In this document: one piece after another, positions 1 through 8,468 of the stretch
How the letters are laid out: every line of letters begins with the position of its first letter
Position numbering within the stretch: position 1 is the stretch's first letter
Assembly (NCBI GenBank): GCA_964434165.1
Contig: CAYSUS010000062.1
Location: 1-43,382 of the forward strand
Source: CAYSUS01 sp964434165
Lineage (GTDB): Bacteria > Planctomycetota > Planctomycetia > Pirellulales > Thermoguttaceae
Direction: 5' to 3'
Length of the DNA stretch: 43,382 nt
Translations under genes and position numbers: made by a program
The notes under the pieces: generated by a model
Seen by the model: the letters and a program-made list of their open reading frames with translations, nothing else
The model's database searches: none
What the model was told of the DNA's origin: nothing

Positions 1-2
1 CG

Positions 3-1370
3 TTTCGCATGGCCATCGACCGAGCGTTCTCCATCGCCGGGCACGGCACGATCGTTACGGGCAGCGCCGCGTCGGGCCGGTGCCGGACCGGCGAGGAGCT
101 CGAAGTCCAGCCCGGGGGTGTGCGCGCCCGGGTGCGAAGCCTTCAAAATCACGGCCGTCCCACCGAGGAGATCCACGTCGGCCAGCGCGCGGCGATCAAC
201 CTGGCCGGGATCTCCCTGGATCAGTTGGGACGGGGCTCGGAGCTGGCCGCGCCGGGCCATCTCGTGCCCAGCCGCGTGCTCTCGGCCGCGGTCGCGCTTC
301 TGCCTTCGGCCCCGCGGACGATGGGACGGCGGAGCCGCGTGCGGGTGCACCTGGGCACCGGCGAGACCATGGCGGCCATGGTGCTGCTCGACGGCCAGGA
401 GCTTCGGCCCGGCGAGGAAGCGCTGGCGCAGTTGCTGCTGGCCGAGCCGCAGGTCTCGACGTGGAGCCAACCGTTGGTGATCCGTTCCGAGTCGCCCGTG
501 GTGACGATCGGGGGGGGAACGGTGCTCGATCCGACGGCCGGCCGGCTTCGGCGCCCCGCGCCGGAGCAGCTCGCCCGCCTGGAACAGCTCAAAGCCGGCG
601 CCGCGATCCCACGGGCCTCGGCGGCCGCCTACTTCCTGGGCTTGCAGGCGTGGTCGGCGGTGCACCTCGCGCGGGCGGCGGGAGTCGCGGACCCCGATGC
701 CGCGTACCGGGAACTGCTGGCGTCCGGGGAAGTCGTGGAGATCGAGATTTCGCCCACGCGCACCAGGCCCGTCCACCGCGGGCTGCTCGACGAGCTCGGC
801 GCCAGGGTCGAGTCGATTCTGGACCGGATGCACCAGGCGGAGCCGTTGGCCGCCTCGTTCGAGCGGGCGCGTCTGGCCAGCCGCCTGGCCTACCTTCGGG
901 AGGCGGGGACCCTGGACGCCGTGTTGCGCAGGCTCGAGGAGCGCGGTCGCATCGAGATGGGCGCGAAGACGGTCGCCCTGGCCGGACGCGGTCCCAAGCT
1001 CTCCGCCAAGGAGCGCGAGCTCTTGGAGTGGATCGTGGAGACCTATCGCCGGGCGGCCTTTCAGCCTCCTTCGGTCGCCGAGGTCAAGGACCAGGCCGTT
1101 CGCAACCAGCAGGCCGTGCCGCAACTGGTGGACCTGGCGCTTGCCCAGGGCCGCCTGACGCGAATCGACGGCGATTGGCTGCTCCACGCTGAGCACGAGG
1201 AGCGCATGCGCCGCCTGGTAGGCGAGAGGCTCGCAGCCGGCGACGGCTTGACTGTCAGTCAGATCCGTGAAATCCTGGGAACCACGCGCAAGTACGCCGT
1301 TCCTCTATGCGAGTACCTCGACCGGATCGGCCTCACCCGACGCGAGGGAGATGTACGCGTTAGTGGTTAG
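3..1370 (+). CDS. selB: Selenocysteine-specific elongation factor SelB, 5' end missing
   Basis: SelB carries Sec-tRNA(Sec) to the ribosome at UGA codons marked by a SECIS hairpin. The reading frame is open from base 3, and the first visible residues (FRMAIDRAFSIAGHGTIVTG) match the start of EF-Tu-like domain 2 in SelB. The GTPase domain, roughly 180 residues, therefore lies outside the window. Numbering from the Met at base 9, domain 2 spans about residues 1-75 and domain 3 about 85-175. The rest (about 185-453) is the winged-helix region that binds the SECIS RNA, with motifs such as LSAKERELLEWIVE. The length of what is present fits a complete C-terminus. The last codons (GTT AGT GGT TAG) lie inside a 7-bp repeat, so the stop codon itself is repeat-derived. 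selA follows 206 bp downstream on the same strand, which supports the call. Confidence 0.93.
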   Translation, partial: FRMAIDRAFSIAGHGTIVTGSAASGRCRTGEELEVQPGGVRARVRSLQNHGRPTEEIHVGQRAAINLAGISLDQLGRGSELAAPGHLVPSRVLSAAVALLPSAPRTMGRRSRVRVHLGTGETMAAMVLLDGQELRPGEEALAQLLLAEPQVSTWSQPLVIRSESPVVTIGGGTVLDPTAGRLRRPAPEQLARLEQLKAGAAIPRASAAAYFLGLQAWSAVHLARAAGVADPDAAYRELLASGEVVEIEISPTRTRPVHRGLLDELGARVESILDRMHQAEPLAASFERARLASRLAYLREAGTLDAVLRRLEERGRIEMGAKTVALAGRGPKLSAKERELLEWIVETYRRAAFQPPSVAEVKDQAVRNQQAVPQLVDLALAQGRLTRIDGDWLLHAEHEERMRRLVGERLAAGDGLTVSQIREILGTTRKYAVPLCEYLDRIGLTRREGDVRVSG

Positions 1371-1440
1371 TGTTTCGTGGCAAGAGCAGCTTCCTCCCCT
1401 CTCCCGCCCGCGGGAGAGGGGGCCCGGGGTGAGGGCAGCC
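1360..1440 (+). repeat. Composite 3' element: three heptads plus a 12-bp hairpin
   Basis: Three 7-bp units (TTAGTGG, TTAGTGT, TTCGTGG) fill 1360-1380 and contain the selB stop codon at 1368-1370. A conserved block follows, with AGCTTCCTCCCC near 1388-1399. It includes a perfect 12-bp stem (CCCCTCTCCCGC at 1396-1407 with GCGGGAGAGGGG at 1410-1421) and then a GGGTGAGGGC tail. A closely similar block lies at 16147-16196 on the other strand, downstream of srfC and in the same orientation relative to its gene. It could act as a terminator or mRNA 3'-end stabiliser, or be a dispersed REP-like sequence. There is no T-tract after the stem. Confidence 0.7.
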
Positions 1441-1576
1441 AGGCAGCGCAAGGTGCCCTCTCCCGAAGGTGACGCAACCGGTGTGAATGGTGCGAAGAAG
1501 TGAGCGAAGTGTTTTCGACCCATGCCCCATGCGCGGCGGGCAAGCCCGCCGGCGAAATCCGCCTCCCCCCTGTCCC
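1371..1576 (+). other. selB-selA intergenic region with a second hairpin
   Basis: There is no gene here. Besides the composite element at its left edge, it holds a perfect 8-bp inverted repeat with an AA loop (CGGCGGGC at 1534-1541, GCCCGCCG at 1544-1551), 25 bp before the selA start. That position could affect selA translation or termination. I saw no clear promoter and no Shine-Dalgarno sequence in front of selA. Confidence 0.5.
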
Positions 1577-2983
1577 ATGAATCCGCTGCGAAACATCCCG
1601 TCGGTCAACGAGCTTCTGGAGAGCCCTCCGCTGAAGGGCCTGGTCGAGCGGCTCAGCCACAGCGTCGTGGTCGAGGGCGTGCGCGGGTTTCTGGATGACC
1701 TGCGCGGTCAGATGCAAGGCGCGGCGGCGGAGATCGCCCCGGCGAGCGTTTCCGACCTGGCCGAGCGCGTCGCGCGCCGGATCATGGAAAGCCAGGCGCC
1801 GCCGCTGGCGCCGGCGATCAACGCCACGGGCGTGCTGCTCCATACGGGGCTGGGCCGCGCGCCGCTGGCCGAGGAGGCCATCGAGGCGATCGCCGCCGTG
1901 GCCCGCGATTACGCGAACCTGGAAATCGATCTCGTCTCCGGGAGACGGTCGTTCCGCACCGTCGAGGTCGCCGGCCTGCTCCGCGAGTTGACCGGGGCCG
2001 AGGCCGCGTTCGTGGTGAACAACAACGCCGGGGCCACGATGCTCGCCCTGGCGGCACTCGCCCAGGGGCGCGAGGTGATCGTCTCGCGGGGGCAGCTCAT
2101 CGAGATCGGAGGGAGCTATCGGCTGCCCGACGTGATGGCCGCCAGCGGCGCCGTGCTGCGCGAGGTGGGCACGACGAACAAGACCCGCCTGGACGACTAC
2201 GGCCGCGCGATCGGCGAGAGCACGGCCGCCTTGATGCTCGTCCACCCCAGCAATTTCGTCGTCGCCGGCTTCGCCGAGAGCGTGGGCTTGAAGGAGCTCG
2301 TCGGGTTGGGCAGGCGTCACGGCCTGCCCGTGATCCACGACATCGGAAGCGGGGCGATGATCGACTTCGCGCAGTTCGGCTTCCACGGCGAGCCGGTGGC
2401 GCCCGAGAGCATCCACCAGGGCGCGGATCTCGTGCTCTTCAGCGGCGACAAGCTCCTCGGCGGACCGCAGTGCGGCATCCTGATCGGGCGCCGGGAGGTC
2501 GTCGAGAAGATCCGAAAACACCCCATGGCCCGGGCCCTGCGCGTGGGCAAGCTGACGCTGGCCGGACTGGCCGCCACGTTGCGCCTGTATCGCGACCCGG
2601 CCGCGGCCATCAGGGCAATCCCCCTGCTTCACCTGCTGGCCACCTCGCCGGAGAACCTCAAGGGCCGCGCGGAGCGCCTCGGGCCGCGGATCGCGGCGTC
2701 CGCGGCCGTGGCCCGCGCCGAGCCGATTGCGGACGAGACGTTCCTGGGCGGCGGCTCCCTGCCCACGCAGAGACTGCCGACCTGGTGCGTGGCCGTGGAG
2801 CCGGCCGGGCAGAGCGTGGACGGCCTGGCCGCGGCTTTGCGCCGAAGCGCGCGGCCGGTCGTGGGGCGCGTCCAGCGCGATCGGCTTCTGCTCGACCTCC
2901 GCAGCGTGCCGCCGCGTCAGGATCAAGCCCTGGTCGGGAGCTTCGAATCGCTGCTGACCCCCGGCGGCCGCCGCAGCGGGTGA
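1577..2983 (+). CDS. selA: L-seryl-tRNA(Sec) selenium transferase SelA
   Basis: SelA is a PLP enzyme that converts Ser-tRNA(Sec) to Sec-tRNA(Sec) using selenophosphate. The 468-residue product is close to the roughly 463 of the E. coli enzyme. Visible family features are MNPLRNIPSVNELL at the N-terminus, INATGVLLHTGLGRAPL near residue 80, VNNNAGATMLAL, the REVGTTNKT segment, and FSGDKLLGGPQCG, whose Lys (about 292) should hold the PLP. The frame is open 30 codons further upstream, to 1487. That extension is low-complexity and reads through the hairpin region, while MNPLRNIP matches the family start, so 1577 was chosen. No Shine-Dalgarno sequence is visible. selB lies upstream, the reverse of the common selA-selB order. 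selD and tRNA(Sec) are not in the window. Confidence 0.93.
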   Translation: MNPLRNIPSVNELLESPPLKGLVERLSHSVVVEGVRGFLDDLRGQMQGAAAEIAPASVSDLAERVARRIMESQAPPLAPAINATGVLLHTGLGRAPLAEEAIEAIAAVARDYANLEIDLVSGRRSFRTVEVAGLLRELTGAEAAFVVNNNAGATMLALAALAQGREVIVSRGQLIEIGGSYRLPDVMAASGAVLREVGTTNKTRLDDYGRAIGESTAALMLVHPSNFVVAGFAESVGLKELVGLGRRHGLPVIHDIGSGAMIDFAQFGFHGEPVAPESIHQGADLVLFSGDKLLGGPQCGILIGRREVVEKIRKHPMARALRVGKLTLAGLAATLRLYRDPAAAIRAIPLLHLLATSPENLKGRAERLGPRIAASAAVARAEPIADETFLGGGSLPTQRLPTWCVAVEPAGQSVDGLAAALRRSARPVVGRVQRDRLLLDLRSVPPRQDQALVGSFESLLTPGGRRSG

Positions 2984-3342
2984 TCGGATCCCGCGCCCGC
3001 AAGCGGGTCGGCGGGGTCCCGGCTCAGGAAGTGTCTGGCCTCGCGGAGGAACCGTACGGGGACTGGCTTGCCCTTATTCTTAGCCAAGGTCGAAGGCCCC
3101 AGTTGGGTAGTCCGGAGTGGATTTCGACGGGGGGCCACCCGGAGGGTAAGGGATTTCCGGGGTTTCCCGCGCGCGAGCCCATGAAACGGTCCGGTCGAGC
3201 GACTATAGTGGGGTTTTTGTTTGGCGGGGCACCCGGGCTTGCACGGCCGGCGTGGAGCGGGGACTTCCCGGCACGGCCGCGAGCTACATTGTCTCAGTCA
3301 CGGGCACAAGCCCCCTCTCGCGCCCCTTCTCCGGAGAACGAG
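2984..3342 (+). other. Intergenic region, 359 bp, no gene recognised
   Basis: A short hairpin (CCCGC-AA-GCGGG, 2996-3007) just after the selA stop may help end transcription. Further on, TATAGT at 3204-3209 followed by a T-rich stretch looks like a -10 box for the next gene, but I see no good -35 box. A shadow frame is open across the region, but its composition is low-complexity and the convincing start of the next gene is at 3343. Confidence 0.4.
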
Positions 3343-4179
3343 ATGGTTCCACCCTACGCACGGATCGGCTTCGCCCTGGGTGTCTTCGCGTGGCTGGCGG
3401 CGGGGGTTTGCCATGCGGAGAATGCCGGCGTGCCGCGCCTGCATCCCTGGGGCGCCTTCAAGCCGGGAGCATGGAAGCAGATTCGCATCGTCATCGAGAC
3501 CCTGGACGAGCAGGGCGAGGTCACGGGCGTTCGCCGGGACGAGCACAGGATCACGCTCACGGCGAAGGACGAAAGCGGGCTGACCCTGCTGATCGAGGCC
3601 GAGGTGGACGTGGCGGGCAAGCGCATTCCGGCCGAGCCGCAATGCGTGCAGCAGGACTACCACGGAACGGTTCGGGGCGCGGAGATCGAGGTGAAGGAGC
3701 CGCAGGAGGATCACGTGACGATCGATGGCCGCAAGATCCCCGTTGAGGTCCGCCAGACCGTTCAGCGGGCGGCCAACCGCAAGACGGTCGCCAAGGTGTA
3801 TGCCTCGCAGACGGTGTGGCCCCACGTACTCCGGCGCGAGGCGGTGACCACGGACCCGGAGGGGGAGAACCAGAGTTCCGAGACCACGATGTCCGTGGTG
3901 GCCCTGGACCTGCCGTGGAAGGTGCTGGCCGAGATCAAGAGCGCCGCCCTGGTTCACCGGGTGCAGAAGCACGCGAAGGGTCGGATCGACACCTGGGAGG
4001 TCACGGCCGCGGACGTGCCTGGCGGCGTGGTTACCCACGCCTCGAAAGAGCTCGACGCGAACGGGCGTCTGCTGCGGCGGAGCGCCCTCGAACTGGTCGA
4101 TTACGGGACCGAGCCCCAGCAGGAGGCGGCGGGCCTGTTTCCCCGTCTGCGGAGCATGCGCCCCCGCCGCTCCCGCTGA
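3343..4179 (+). CDS. Secreted protein of unknown function
   Basis: The product has 278 residues. The N-terminus is a clear signal peptide: a short basic n-region, the hydrophobic run IGFALGVFAWLAAGVC, and a cleavage site near HAE-NAG. The mature part is charged and beta-rich looking, with HPWGAFKPGAWKQIRI, a central ITLTAKDESGLTLLIEAEVD segment and the repeated use of T and V typical of beta-sheet domains. I do not recognise a named domain and suggest no catalytic residues. The start at 3343 is supported by GGAG at 3333-3336, six bases upstream, and by the signal peptide beginning there. It sits alone between selA and guaB, with a candidate guaB promoter after it, so it is probably its own unit. 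Confidence 0.75.
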   Translation: MVPPYARIGFALGVFAWLAAGVCHAENAGVPRLHPWGAFKPGAWKQIRIVIETLDEQGEVTGVRRDEHRITLTAKDESGLTLLIEAEVDVAGKRIPAEPQCVQQDYHGTVRGAEIEVKEPQEDHVTIDGRKIPVEVRQTVQRAANRKTVAKVYASQTVWPHVLRREAVTTDPEGENQSSETTMSVVALDLPWKVLAEIKSAALVHRVQKHAKGRIDTWEVTAADVPGGVVTHASKELDANGRLLRRSALELVDYGTEPQQEAAGLFPRLRSMRPRRSR

Positions 4180-4277
4180 GTCACCGGAGCGGGGCCACGC
4201 CGCCCTCCCACACGGATTTGCCCGGCCAATAGCGGGCTTTCCGCGCCCTCGGTCCGCGCGCCGCGGCGCTCGGACAA

Positions 4278-4305
4278 TTGCAATCGCCGGGGGAAGGGAG
4301 ATAAT
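4278..4305 (+). promoter_or_regulatory. Candidate sigma-70-type promoter for guaB
   Basis: TTGCAA (4278-4283) and GATAAT (4300-4305) are spaced by 16 bp and lie about 40 bp before the guaB start, in a locally AT-richer patch. The -10 box matches consensus at 5 of 6 positions and the -35 box at 4 of 6. GGAGG at 4330-4334 then provides a ribosome binding site. Confidence 0.45.
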
Positions 4306-4344
4306 CACGGGTTTCTCGGCTTCATCCACGGAGGAGCGGATCGC

Positions 4345-5823
4345 ATGAAAGACAAGCTCGCCCACCAAGGGATCACGTTTGACGACGTCCTGCTCGCGCC
4401 GGCCTACAGCGAGGTCGTGCCTGCCGAAGTGGACGTGAGCACGCACCTGACCGGGCGAATCCGGCTGAACATCCCGATCCTCAGCGCCCCGATGGACACC
4501 GTCACGGAGAGCGCGATGGCGATAGCACTCGCCCAAGAGGGGGGGCTGGGGATCGTCCACAAGAACCTCTCCATTGATGATCAGGTTAATGAGGTCGAGA
4601 AGGTCAAGCGGAGCGCCAACGGAATCATCATCAACCCGGAGACTCTCCCCCCGGATGCCACGGCCCAGCAGGCCAGGGAGCTGATGGACCACTTCAAGGT
4701 CTCCGGGGTGCCGATCACCGATGCGGACGGCCATCTTCGAGGGATCGTTACGCGGCGCGACCTGCGTTTCCTGGAGAACTGGGACCTGGGCGTCTCGGAG
4801 GTGATGACCCAGGACGGGCTTGTTACGGCTACGGGGACCGTGACGCTTGAGGAAGCTGAGAAGATCTTAATGGAAAAAAAGGTGGAGAAGCTTCTGCTGG
4901 TTGACGAAGATTTCAGACTGACAGGGCTTATAACGATCAAAGACATCGACAACATGCGGCGGTTTCCCCAGGCCTGCAAGGATGCCCAGGGGCGGCTGCG
5001 GGTGGGGGCGGCCATCGGCGTGCACGACTACCAGCGCGCCGAGGGGCTGATCCCGAAGGGCGTGGACGTGCTGGTCGTGGACAGCGCGCACGGCCACTCG
5101 GCCAACGTGATCGAGACGGTGCGGGAGATCAAGAGGAACTGGGACATCGACGTCATCGCCGGAAACGTGGCCACGGCCGAGGGTTGCCGCGACCTGATCG
5201 AGGCCGGGGCGGACTGTGTCAAGGTGGGGATCGGGCCCGGCTCGATCTGCACGACGCGGGTGATTTCGGGGGTCGGCGTGCCGCAGGTGACCGCGGTGAA
5301 TGGCGCTGCCAGGGCCGCCGAGGAGTCGGGAACGCCGATCATCGCCGACGGAGGGATCCGCTATTCGGGCGATCTGAGCAAGGCCATTGCAGCCGGGGCG
5401 CACTCGGTGATGATCGGCGGCTTGTTCGCCGGCCTGGCCGAAAGCCCCGGGGAGCAGATCCTCTACCGTGGCCGCACGTTCAAGGTGTATCGAGGAATGG
5501 GCTCGCTGGGGGCCATGGTGCATGGCTCCAGCGAGCGATATCGGCAGCGTCGCGACTCGCGGTCGGACAAGCTGGTGCCGGAGGGCGTCGAGGGCCGCGT
5601 GCCCTTTAGAGGACCATTGGGCCCGTTCGTGTATCAGCTCGTCGGGGGGCTGCGGGCGGGCATGGGATACTGTGGAACCCGGACCATCGAGGAGTTGCGC
5701 ACCGACGCGCGATTCATCCAGGTTTCACCGGCCAGCGTTCGGGAGAGCCATCCACATGACATTGTCATTACGCAGGAAGCGCCCAACTACAGTGTCGAAA
5801 ACTCCTCGGATGGAAACACGTGA
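4345..5823 (+). CDS. guaB: Inosine-5'-monophosphate dehydrogenase
   Basis: It oxidises IMP to XMP with NAD+, the committed step of GMP synthesis, in the cytoplasm. The 492-residue length is normal for the bacterial enzyme. The (beta/alpha)8 barrel starts with GITFDDVLLAPAYSEV and contains LSAPMDTVTE (47-56). Two CBS domains occupy about 95-205, VVDSAHGHS is at 244-252, and the active-site loop GIGPGSICTTR (295-305) carries the catalytic Cys302. The flap with DKLVPEGVEGRVPF is also present, so the enzyme looks intact. The start is fixed by family alignment and by GGAGG ten bases upstream. The next gene starts inside its 3' end in another frame. Confidence 0.97.
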   Translation: MKDKLAHQGITFDDVLLAPAYSEVVPAEVDVSTHLTGRIRLNIPILSAPMDTVTESAMAIALAQEGGLGIVHKNLSIDDQVNEVEKVKRSANGIIINPETLPPDATAQQARELMDHFKVSGVPITDADGHLRGIVTRRDLRFLENWDLGVSEVMTQDGLVTATGTVTLEEAEKILMEKKVEKLLLVDEDFRLTGLITIKDIDNMRRFPQACKDAQGRLRVGAAIGVHDYQRAEGLIPKGVDVLVVDSAHGHSANVIETVREIKRNWDIDVIAGNVATAEGCRDLIEAGADCVKVGIGPGSICTTRVISGVGVPQVTAVNGAARAAEESGTPIIADGGIRYSGDLSKAIAAGAHSVMIGGLFAGLAESPGEQILYRGRTFKVYRGMGSLGAMVHGSSERYRQRRDSRSDKLVPEGVEGRVPFRGPLGPFVYQLVGGLRAGMGYCGTRTIEELRTDARFIQVSPASVRESHPHDIVITQEAPNYSVENSSDGNT

Positions 5824-6766
5824 TCGCGCCGGGCGGCCCGGCCGGGCGTCGTTGCGTCGCGCGTCCCTGGTCGCGATGACCGCGGCCCTGGCCGCGGCAC
5901 TCGCGCACGAAGCGCAAGGTGAGCCGATCCCCAGCCCGGTCCCTGTCAGCGGGACCAGCCTCCGATGGCTTCCGTACAGATCGAGCCTTGCGTCGGAAGC
6001 GGCGCCCGCCGTCTCCCGCCCCGCGGCCCCGTCCGCGGGGGTGCGCCACGCGAGCACGAACCCCTTCGACGACCCGTTCGGCGACAACGAGTCGGGCGTG
6101 CACCGTGCCATGCCTCTGGTCATGATGGAACAGGACTCGGCGCCGCCGGTCGCGGACCCTCCGCCCGAGGCGCCCCGCACCACGACGGGGCCGCCCACGC
6201 CGGGCCGGCTACCCGGTGCCGCGCCGCGCGAGCGGATCAGACGCGACCGCCTGGGCGACGAGCCCATCAACGTGCTCAAGCCCCGCTGCCTGCCTCCCTA
6301 CGAGCTCATCAAGCGCAGCTCGGAGCTGACCAACGACACGAGCGTGGCCCGCGGCAAGCCCGAGTTGATCGAGGCGGCCAAGCAGATCAAGACGATGTGG
6401 TGCCCCTTGCCCGAGGCCTACCATCCCAACCGGATCACCTCGGCCTGGGCGCCGACGACGTTCACGTGGAAGTCGTCGAGCCTGTGCCACAAGCCGCTGT
6501 ACTTCGAGCAGGTCCACGCCGAGCGCTTCGGCCACACGACCGGGCCGCTATCGCAGCCGCTGGTCTCGGCCGGGCATTTCTTCCTCACGGTGCCGGTGCT
6601 GCCGTACAAGATGGGGCTCTATCCGCCGTATGAGTGCATGTACACGCTGGGCTACTACCGACCCGGCAGTTGCGCTCCCTACTATCTGGACCCGCTTCCG
6701 CTGAGCGTGCGTGCGGGGCTGGCCGAAGCCGGGGCATGGCTCGGAGCGATCTACATCATCCCGTGA
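5756..6766 (+). CDS. Secreted proline-rich protein with conserved Cys/Tyr-rich C-terminus
   Basis: The start is uncertain. ATG at 5756 has GGGAGAG at about 5741-5747 as a ribosome binding site but overlaps guaB by 68 bp. ATG at 5810 overlaps by only 14 bp but has no such site. Either start gives an Arg-rich n-region, the hydrophobic run SLVAMTAALAAALA and a cleavage site near AHEAQG-EP. From 5756 the protein is 336 residues. The mature part begins with a disordered Pro/Ala-rich stretch containing NPFDDPFGD, followed by a folded C-terminal half with several Cys and many aromatics (PPYECMYTLGYYRPGSCAPY). The tail LSVRAGLAEAGAWLGAIYII is hydrophobic. I recall similar proteins only from planctomycetes. 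The function is unknown; the signal peptide suggests the envelope. Confidence 0.72.
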   Translation: MTLSLRRKRPTTVSKTPRMETRDRAGRPGRASLRRASLVAMTAALAAALAHEAQGEPIPSPVPVSGTSLRWLPYRSSLASEAAPAVSRPAAPSAGVRHASTNPFDDPFGDNESGVHRAMPLVMMEQDSAPPVADPPPEAPRTTTGPPTPGRLPGAAPRERIRRDRLGDEPINVLKPRCLPPYELIKRSSELTNDTSVARGKPELIEAAKQIKTMWCPLPEAYHPNRITSAWAPTTFTWKSSSLCHKPLYFEQVHAERFGHTTGPLSQPLVSAGHFFLTVPVLPYKMGLYPPYECMYTLGYYRPGSCAPYYLDPLPLSVRAGLAEAGAWLGAIYIIP

Positions 6767-6784
6767 CCGGCAGCAACAAGCCGG
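6767..6784. terminator. Small hairpin between convergent genes
   Basis: CCGGC (6767-6771) and GCCGG (6780-6784) form a 5-bp stem with an 8-nt loop in the 34-bp gap between two convergent genes. Another CCGGC at 6791-6795 offers an alternative pairing. There is no T-tract, so function as a terminator is only suggested by position. Confidence 0.3.
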
Positions 6785-6800
6785 CGCGGACCGGCCTGTC

Positions 6801-8468
6801 TTACTCGGCGTCCTTGACGCGGGTAAGCTGCTCGTCCAGATCGACGCACTTCCGGCCCTCGCGATGCCGGATCGGCTGCTGGAAGAAGGCGTTGTTGGGC
6901 ACCTCGATGGCGTCGCCGTCGTCGGTGCGGAGCGTGGTGTACATGAGGTTGAAATTCACCACGCGGCCGCGGACCTCGGTGCCCACCAGTTCGATCGTGC
7001 TGCCGGCTTTGAAGGGCTGGAAGATCAACAGCATCAGTGAGCACAGCGTGTTGCTCAGGATGCTCCACACGGCCACGAACCCGATCGCCACCATGGCCAG
7101 GACGGCCGAGACCATGGTCCACAGCGGGGCCACCGGGATGCGGAGCTCGTGCAGGATGAGCAGCACCCCGGCGATCACCACGAGGAACGATCCGACCTTG
7201 GCGATCCAGGTGGCCAGAAGCTCGGCGCGGCGCTCGCGCTCCTCCAGGCTCCCCTGGCCGCCGGCCTGCGCCAGCAGCCGCGCCGAGCGGCGCGCGCCGG
7301 CGCGCACCAGCCACCGGCCGACCAGGATCCCGATGAGGATCAGCAACACGACCGGGCCGTCGTTGACCAGCCAGGAGACGACGTTCTTCCACGCGAAGGG
7401 GCTCTCCAGGGCCTCGACGCGCTGGCGGGCCTCCTCGGCCTGGCGCTGTTTCTCCTGGGCCTCCTCCAGGGCCTGGATCCGGTCGCGCAACAGCTCGGTG
7501 CGCTCGGTCTGGAGCTCGTCCAGGTGACCCGCCGCGCGGCGGAGCTCGCTGCGCCCCTCGTCGAGCCGCTGCCGCGCGTCGCGGATGTCCTTCTGGAGCG
7601 ATTCGAGCGCGTCGGGGGCGGCGCTGCCCCGGCGGGCCTCTTCGAGGTCCTCCTCCAGCAGCCTGAGCATCGACTCGGCGTTCTCCACCCGGCTTGCCGC
7701 GTCGTCGCGGGCCTGACGCTCCAGATCGATGTTGCGGTCGAGCCACTCCAGGCGGCCCTCGATCCGCTCGACGTGCTGCTTGGCCTTCGCCGCTTCGGCC
7801 AGGCGCGAGGCGGCTTCCTCCCGCGCTTCCTGCACCTCTTCCGACGGCGGCACGGCCGCCTGGGCTGCGGGCTTGCTCCTGGGGCTGGCTGCTTCACCCT
7901 CTTTGGACGGAGGAGCTGCCTCCCTGCCCTCGGGGGCTTCGCCGGCGGCCGCGTCCTTGGCCGCGCGCGGCATGGGCTTCTCTGACGGCGCGGGCACGGC
8001 CGGATCGCCCTCGTCTGGCCCGAGCATCGCGTCGAGGGCCTCCTGGTCCCGCGCGATCTTCTCCTCCAGCGCGGCGATCTGCCCCTGGGTCGTCTTGCGG
8101 GAGCGGATCGCCACGTCGAACCGCTCCCTGGCCAGGCGGTGTTTCTCGCGCAGGTCGGCGAGCGCGTCCGGACTCGTCGGGCCGGCCTTGCCGCTCTCCA
8201 CGGCCTCCTGCCGTTCCTGGAGCTGTCGGAACTCCTCGCCGGCCTCCTGGAATTCCTTCTCCTGGACCTCAAGCTTGCCGCGGAGGTCCTCCAGATGCTT
8301 CCGGTCGGACTCGATCCGCTGTTGCAACTGGGTGGTTCTCTCGGCCAGCGAGGCCTTCGCGGCGGGGGTGGCCGCCGTCGTTTTGCCGGCGTCGGCGGCC
8401 CCGATGGGCGAAAGCGGGCCGCCCAGCACGAGCGCGGCCAGCATTCCAGCAATCAGCAGTCGCCTCAT
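6801..8468 (-). CDS. MscS-family mechanosensitive channel with long N-terminal coiled coil
   Basis: The product has 555 residues. A signal peptide (MRRLLIAGMLAALVLGGP) is followed by a very charged coiled-coil region, about residues 30-355, rich in Glu, Arg, Gln and Ala heptads. Transmembrane helices follow at about 373-387, 425-441 and 452-469. The MscS beta-domain is at about 482-532, with FQPFKAGSTIELVG, the TTLRTDDGDAIEVPNNAFF motif and a short tail. It probably gates ion or solute release on membrane tension, with the coiled coil in the periplasm; the channel call rests on the C-terminal half. The frame is open 81 codons further upstream, but AGGAG (8474-8478 on the plus strand) five bases before the ATG at 8468, plus the signal peptide, fixes the start. 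Confidence 0.85.
   Translation of the reverse strand: MRRLLIAGMLAALVLGGPLSPIGAADAGKTTAATPAAKASLAERTTQLQQRIESDRKHLEDLRGKLEVQEKEFQEAGEEFRQLQERQEAVESGKAGPTSPDALADLREKHRLARERFDVAIRSRKTTQGQIAALEEKIARDQEALDAMLGPDEGDPAVPAPSEKPMPRAAKDAAAGEAPEGREAAPPSKEGEAASPRSKPAAQAAVPPSEEVQEAREEAASRLAEAAKAKQHVERIEGRLEWLDRNIDLERQARDDAASRVENAESMLRLLEEDLEEARRGSAAPDALESLQKDIRDARQRLDEGRSELRRAAGHLDELQTERTELLRDRIQALEEAQEKQRQAEEARQRVEALESPFAWKNVVSWLVNDGPVVLLILIGILVGRWLVRAGARRSARLLAQAGGQGSLEERERRAELLATWIAKVGSFLVVIAGVLLILHELRIPVAPLWTMVSAVLAMVAIGFVAVWSILSNTLCSLMLLIFQPFKAGSTIELVGTEVRGRVVNFNLMYTTLRTDDGDAIEVPNNAFFQQPIRHREGRKCVDLDEQLTRVKDAE

Noticed and set aside
1487..1576. N-terminal extension of SelA
   Set aside because: It would read through the hairpin, is rich in Pro and Arg, and does not resemble SelA; family start residues appear at 1577.
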